Of a stretch of 18,663 nucleotides of DNA, positions 15,099 through 18,663 are shown one piece after another. Every line of letters starts with the position of its first letter. The first letter of the stretch is position 1. The stretch comes from UBA5018 sp044375975 (GTDB lineage Bacteria > Cyanobacteriota > Cyanobacteriia > PCC-6307 > Cyanobiaceae). The stretch lies in NCBI GenBank assembly GCA_044375975.1, contig JBILLQ010000068.1:1-18663 (forward strand), written 5' to 3'. A program made the translations under genes and the position numbers. A model generated the notes under the pieces. The model searched no databases. It worked only from the letters and a program-made list of their open reading frames with translations, and was not told where the DNA came from.

Positions 15099-16046
15099 AT
15101 GACCCGCTCCACCACCAGCCAAAACCCAGCCAGCCGCTGCTTCCCCTTCCTGCTCACCCAGCAGCGCCGCACCCAGGGATACCGCGAATGGCTGACGCCC
15201 GCCAAGCAAGCAAAAGGCAAGGGGGGCGACAGCCTCACCATGCTCTGGATACCGCCGGGCCGATTCTTGATGGGCTCCCCGGCCGACGAACCGGAAAGAA
15301 GCGATGCGGAGGGGCCCCAGCACGAGGTGCGATTGCAGGGTTTTTTCATGGGCCAAACGCCCGTAACCCAAGCCCAGTGGCAAGCGGTGGCCCGTTGGCG
15401 CCCATCCGCTGGGCAGGGCTCCTGGAGCGAGCAGCTGGATCCCGACCCGATCTCGAAGCTAAGCGAGCCAAAACGGTTTCGCGGCGCTCAACGGCCTGTG
15501 GTGAATGTGAGCTGGGCTCAGGCGATGGCCTTTTGCCGCCGCCTGAGCCAACGAACAGGACGCCATTACACCCTGCCAAGTGAAGCGCAATGGGAATATG
15601 CCTGCAGGGCTGGCACCAGCACAGCCTTTCATTTCGGCGCCATGCTCACCACAGAACTTGCGAATTACGATGGGAATTACACGTATGAAGATGGCCAAAA
15701 AGGAGTTTATCGAAACCAAACCACAGATGTAATGAGCTTCCCCGCCAACGCCTGGGGTCTTCATGATATGCATGGCAATGCATGGGAATGGTGCCTGGAT
15801 CAATGGCATGACAACTACGAGGGTGCACCGAATGATGGCAGTGCCTGGGTTGACGATGATACCAATAATATCATTGCCAAAAATATTAATATCAAAAAAG
15901 ATTACAGTTTTGGCGTAAGGCTGCTGCGCGGCGGCTCGTGGTTCCTCTACCCCGGGAACTGCCGCTCGGCTTTCCGCAGCCTCATCCACCCGGTCATCCA
16001 GCACGACCATGTGGGGTTCCGCGTCTGTTGCCTCCCCCAGGACTAA
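15099..16046 (+). CDS. DGR target 3: stand-alone FGE-sulfatase-domain protein
   Basis: This 315-residue protein has a short N-terminal extension and then an FGE/C-type-lectin-fold domain from about residue 48 (MLWIPPGRFLMGSPADEPER) through TPVTQAQWQAVARW, YTLPSEAQWEYACRA and WGLHDMHGNAWEWC. Before the VR it carries a 20-residue AT-rich insertion (NNIIAKNINIKKDYSFG) absent from targets 1 and 2. Residues 275-314 are VR3, and the protein ends one residue later at a TAA. It lies downstream of the template-RNA terminator with its own strong ribosome site, so it is probably transcribed separately. No partner domain or transport signal is seen. A role as an independent diversified binding protein is inferred. 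Confidence 0.92.
   Translation: MTRSTTSQNPASRCFPFLLTQQRRTQGYREWLTPAKQAKGKGGDSLTMLWIPPGRFLMGSPADEPERSDAEGPQHEVRLQGFFMGQTPVTQAQWQAVARWRPSAGQGSWSEQLDPDPISKLSEPKRFRGAQRPVVNVSWAQAMAFCRRLSQRTGRHYTLPSEAQWEYACRAGTSTAFHFGAMLTTELANYDGNYTYEDGQKGVYRNQTTDVMSFPANAWGLHDMHGNAWEWCLDQWHDNYEGAPNDGSAWVDDDTNNIIAKNINIKKDYSFGVRLLRGGSWFLYPGNCRSAFRSLIHPVIQHDHVGFRVCCLPQD
15921..16040 (+). repeat. DGR variable repeat VR3
   Basis: This block aligns gap-free with the template. I count 15 differences: 14 at template adenines and one C to T in codon 17, the same change as in VR1. It changes positions left untouched in the other two, namely codon 18 (Tyr to Phe) and codon 25 (Asp to Val). This shows that TAC and GAC adenines are also mutable. 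Confidence 0.97.
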
Positions 16047-16094
16047 CTTCTTTACACTTTAACTCTTTAATTCTTTACATTTGGCTGTTTTTTA
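16041..16094 (+). promoter_or_regulatory. Conserved 54-nt block downstream of VR3
   Basis: Same block as at 4456 and 13112 with a few changes, including TTG to TAA that ends the protein six residues early. Resemblance to the VR1 flank continues further (CTAGTAAGGAACG), so targets 1 and 3 share more history with each other than with target 2 here. Confidence 0.7.
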
Positions 16095-16136
16095 CTTTGA
16101 TAAGCTCTAGTAAGGAACGAAAAACCTATTTGCAAT

Positions 16137-16151
16137 AGCGCCGTTGGCGCT
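16137..16151. promoter_or_regulatory. Target-associated hairpin after VR3
   Basis: AGCGCC, loop GTT, GGCGCT: a perfect 6-bp stem 97 nt after VR3. The stem is identical to the one after VR1, with a different loop. Confidence 0.65.
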
Positions 16152-16407
16152 TGGAAATAATTTTTGCACAGCTGCCCAGGCGCTATCCGCAGGCTGATGC
16201 AACCCCAAGGAGGCTTCCCTTGCCGCTCATCTGTCGTTCACCGCGCTCCCCTGCAATGCCATGCATCAAGGTTGGCTTTGTTGCTGATCCAGCTGGCCCA
16301 CTCCAGCAGGGCCACCTGGGCTGGCGGATCCAGAGGTGCACGACGAAGCTGATCGAGAACTCCAGCCTGGAAATCTGTCCGCAGCGGACCTACAAGCCCC
16401 GGAAACA

Positions 16408-16416
16408 TGCTATAAT
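16408..16416 (+). promoter_or_regulatory. Promoter (extended -10) of the antitoxin-toxin pair
   Basis: TGC followed by TATAAT forms an extended -10 element 26 nt before the antitoxin GTG. No good -35 is visible, which the TGn extension can compensate. CCAC-AA-GTGG directly after it (16417-16426) is a short imperfect palindrome that could be an operator. Confidence 0.55.
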
Positions 16417-16441
16417 CCACAAGTGGCCTTGGAGAATTCCA

Positions 16442-17035
16442 GTGTCGATGTCCCTTGAAGCCGGTGCTCGGGCGAAGCAAGAGCGAGAAACCCAATGGCT
16501 ATCGGGTGCGGCGGATGGGGCCACAATCGATGCGTGGCTGCTCGCGGTCCTGGAGGACGAGGAGCTGCGGCAGCAGGTGCGGCAGCTGAAGAAAGTTGAG
16601 TTGGCCAACGTCTGGCAGCTCACCCAAACCTTTCTCCACCTTCGCCATACCCGGGATGCTGCCCCCCCTGATCCGCTGGAGGTTCATCAGCGTCTGATTG
16701 CCGGTTTGGCCGGGGAATCGCTGTTGGTCTCCTCTTCTATGTTCCTCGACACCCTTTCGGATGCCGAGGGATTCTTTGAGCTCAGCTTCAAAACCATCAA
16801 GTCGCGCCTTGGGCGCACTTTGGACACGGCAGCCAGCGAGAGGGCCATGCGTGGAGCGCGAGCCACGTTGACAGCAGCAGAGGTTTTGGGCAGCTTCGAT
16901 GCGGCCCGCGCCTACATGCACACGCCAAACTTTGCCCTGGGAGGCAATACACCAGCAGAGCTGATCAAAACAAGCGCGGGTGAGCGCATCGTGCTCAACG
17001 AACTACAAGCCCAGGCCGAAGGGGGGCCTCTCTGA
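16442..17035 (+). CDS. MbcA/ParS-type antitoxin (Xre-like, DUF2384) of RES system
   Basis: This 197-residue protein has a C-terminal half matching the MbcA/ParS toxin-binding domain: FKTIKSRLGRTLDTAASERA, a helix ending EVLGSFDAARAYMHTPN, then ALGGNTPAELIKTSAGERIV and a short VLNELQAQ tail that typically inserts into the RES active site. The N-terminal half is helical (LLAVLEDEELRQQVRQLKKV) and longer than in minimal antitoxins. GTG 16442 is chosen because GGAGA (16431-16435) lies 6 nt upstream. The frame is open back to 16151 but that part is not protein-like. It ends 8 nt before the toxin and probably represses the 16408 promoter with it. Confidence 0.82.
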   Translation: MSMSLEAGARAKQERETQWLSGAADGATIDAWLLAVLEDEELRQQVRQLKKVELANVWQLTQTFLHLRHTRDAAPPDPLEVHQRLIAGLAGESLLVSSSMFLDTLSDAEGFFELSFKTIKSRLGRTLDTAASERAMRGARATLTAAEVLGSFDAARAYMHTPNFALGGNTPAELIKTSAGERIVLNELQAQAEGGPL

Positions 17036-17043
17036 GCAGAGGC

Positions 17044-17535
17044 ATGTATGTCTATCGAGCCAGTCGGCGACCTCGTTCAGATTTTGATCCGCTGGACGCG
17101 AGCGCTTCGGTGGCTCGTGATGGATGGCGCTTCAACGACAAGCGCAGCCAGATTCTCTATGCGGCGGAGGTGCAGTCCCTGGCCATTCTTGAGGTGGCCA
17201 GTCGACCAGGTTGGTCGAGTTTAGCGGAGCTTACAATCGCGGCGATTGCGGTGCCGGATGGATCTGTTGTGAGCTTGGAGGATCTGGGTCTACTATTGCC
17301 CACCAACTGGAATATGCGTCCAGCGGGGCCCAATGCCCAGAGCATTGGCGGTGAATTTCTGAAGGCTGTGGATCAAGCTCACGCAGTAGGGAAACAAATT
17401 TGCGGTGTGCGGGTGCCTTCGGTGATCAGCACCACGGATTGCAATGTATTACTAGATCCCCGGCAGCGAGATCATTACAAGATTGCAGATTTGACACGCA
17501 TACCATTTAACTGGCTGGTTGCAACAGCAACTTAA
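17044..17535 (+). CDS. RES-domain toxin
   Basis: This 163-residue protein matches RES-domain toxins, which degrade NAD+ or ADP-ribosylate targets. It begins MYVYRASRRP. The nucleotide-binding segment DGWRFNDKRSQILYAAE places Arg29, Tyr39 and Glu42 at the conserved positions, followed by LAILEVASRPG. The conserved Ser lies in VRVPSVISTTDCNVLLDPRQ, and the protein ends in a short aromatic/hydrophobic segment. Length and order are normal and no lesion is seen. It follows its antitoxin by 8 nt. Whether this member depletes NAD+ or modifies a protein cannot be read from sequence. Confidence 0.88.
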   Translation: MYVYRASRRPRSDFDPLDASASVARDGWRFNDKRSQILYAAEVQSLAILEVASRPGWSSLAELTIAAIAVPDGSVVSLEDLGLLLPTNWNMRPAGPNAQSIGGEFLKAVDQAHAVGKQICGVRVPSVISTTDCNVLLDPRQRDHYKIADLTRIPFNWLVATAT

Positions 17536-17563
17536 TGAGTTCAGGTTAATTGAGCTGTCAATT

Positions 17564-17614
17564 GCCTTGGCTGGGCGATAGCTTTGGCTGGACAAAAGCT
17601 TTAGCTGGGTAATA
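17564..17614. repeat. Three 17-bp imperfect tandem repeats
   Basis: GCCTTGGCTGGGCGATA, GCTTTGGCTGGACAAAA and GCTTTAGCTGGGTAATA lie head to tail between the convergent RES toxin and helicase remnant. The third unit covers the helicase stop codon, so the repeat has grown into, or out of, the end of that gene. Confidence 0.75.
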
Positions 17615-18544
17615 GATCCTCCACAAACTCCGAGCATTTGTCGCCACTGGTGATCAGCAGGTGATCACGGGCGCGGGTGCAGGCCACATAAAGCAGATGG
17701 CGTTCGGTGGCTACTACCTCATCGAGGTCGCTGTCGTCGGTGATGGCCATGATCCGTTCGGCGTTGGGGATCACGTCTTCATCGCAGGCCATCACGATCA
17801 CAGCTCGGAACTCCAGCCCCTTGGCCAGGTGCATGGTGGAGAGGGTGGCCTTGCCGCCAAGGCGCATGGCCGCAGGCTGCAGCCGCTCGTAGGCAAGATT
17901 GGCGAGCTGCAGGGCGGCTTCAGCGCGGGGGATTTCAGCGTCGCTGCGCACGAAAATGCCAAATTCCCTGGGGGTGAGACCTTCGCGGCGCCGCTGCTCG
18001 ATCCAGGCGGCCACCTGCTCGGTTTCGCTATTTGTGTCATCGCATGCGCGGATTTCGGGCTCCGGGCCGTTGAAGACCGACACGGCGCCGCGGCGGTCTT
18101 GGACGTTGCCGTCTAGGTCGCGGGATTCGGGATCGAGCAGCACATCTGCTTGCCGGCGGATCTGGTGGGAGGTGCGGTAGTTGATGCGCAGGGTGCGCGA
18201 ACGGCCGCGGATGTCAACGCCGTATTGGGTCCAGGAGAAGGGCTGCTGGAAGATGCGCTGGCCGAGATCCCCCGCAAAAAAAGAGCATCAATTCCCGTTC
18301 CAGCTATTGCGGCCAGCAGGCGTAGCTGGGCGGCGGTGATGTCCTGGCATTCATCCACCACGATGTGCTGATAGGGGCGGGCGCCGCTGCGATGGAGCTG
18401 CTCGGCGCTGCGATGGAATAGCTGATGCGGGGTGATCTGGCCTGAGGCCTGCAGCTCCTGGAGCACCGCAGCAAAGCCCTGCCAGAGCAGTCGGCGCTTG
18501 GCCTCGTTCAGGCTGTCAGGCGACAGAGAAAACTGGTCCCGCAT
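17601..18544 (-). pseudogene. UvrD/Rep-like superfamily I helicase, truncated and frameshifted
   Basis: The upstream piece (about 18280-18544) contains HIVVDECQDI, the DExx Walker B box of UvrD-type helicases. After a frame change, the other piece reads FAGDLGQRIFQQPFSW, RTLRINYRTSHQIRRQADVL, STMHLAKGLEFRAVIVMACD (motif V) and HLLYVACTRARDHLLIT (motif VI). The shift sits in a run of seven A (seven T on the coding strand) at about 18276-18282, and one extra T restores DALFFAGD. Walker A is absent: a TAA at 18551-18553 closes the frame seven codons-worth before any space for it, and upstream DNA in other frames is not helicase-like. The 5' part has been lost. The frameshift could be a sequencing error, but the truncation could not. 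Confidence 0.82.
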
Positions 18545-18663
18545 TGCATCTTAAAAACTGTTGACTGCGTAAGCTGTTGCCTCAGTTGAACTGTTGCCGC
18601 TATGGGCCGTGCTGCAGGGCGGTCTGTTGAGAAGCGAAAGGGGAGAGCGGCCGGCCCTGATCC

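Noticed and set aside
16151..16441. Upstream extension of the antitoxin frame
   Set aside because: The 97 added codons begin in the VR3 hairpin, contain the likely promoter, and show no protein-like features. A ribosome site supports the GTG at 16442.
1..18663. CRISPR array, tRNA or rRNA genes
   Set aside because: No regularly spaced identical repeats with unique spacers and no tRNA- or rRNA-like sequence were seen by eye.

Overview
The window looks like a defence/conflict island from a GC-rich cyanobacterium. A picocyanobacterium of the Synechococcus/Cyanobium type is the best guess from gene style and base composition, but no marker gene proves it. Its centre is a complete diversity-generating retroelement (DGR). 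It consists of an Avd-like accessory gene (13246-13620), a DGR-type reverse transcriptase (13625-14716), a 120-nt template repeat (TR, 14760-14879) and three 120-nt variable repeats (VRs, at 4336, 12992 and 15921). Each VR forms the 3' end of a gene with a formylglycine-generating-enzyme (FGE)/C-type-lectin-fold domain. Of 40 TR-to-VR differences counted by eye, 38 fall on TR adenines. The other two are the same C/T site in two VRs.

The retroelement is built into a second system. Genes 4903-13132 lie on one strand with short or overlapping junctions. In order they are an alpha/beta-hydrolase, a caspase-like peptidase, a VMAP-like protein, a MoxR-type AAA+ ATPase, and a large vWA-like protein whose C-terminus is the FGE domain with VR2. 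This matches the known architecture of MoxR-vWA-VMAP ternary conflict systems: ATPase switch, vWA/VMAP adaptors and lytic effectors. Here the C-terminal surface of the vWA protein is hypervariable. Two stand-alone FGE-domain proteins (3598-4476 and 15099-16046) share the template and may be extra recognition modules. All three VRs are followed by a nearly identical 54-nt non-coding block and, about 100 nt downstream, a 6-bp stem/3-nt loop hairpin. The TR lacks both.

Layout: 1-116, start of a transposase. 182-547, stubs of HepT, MntA and Fic genes. 636-1330, an intact RHH/PIN toxin-antitoxin pair. 1364-3465, a decayed Eco57I-type methylase gene with a duplicated tail, joined to an ArdC-like peptidase fragment. 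3598-4476, DGR target 1. 4574-4902, no gene seen. 4903-13132, the conflict operon. 13246-15037, the DGR core and template RNA with terminator. 15099-16046, DGR target 3. 16442-17535, an MbcA/ParS-type antitoxin and RES toxin. 17601-18544, a truncated and frameshifted UvrD-like helicase. The debris on both flanks and the lower GC of the caspase/VMAP genes fit repeated horizontal exchange.

Proposed working model (inference): the AAA+/vWA/VMAP switch senses a target through the diversified FGE surface and unleashes the caspase and hydrolase. The DGR re-edits that surface so the system can follow changing targets.
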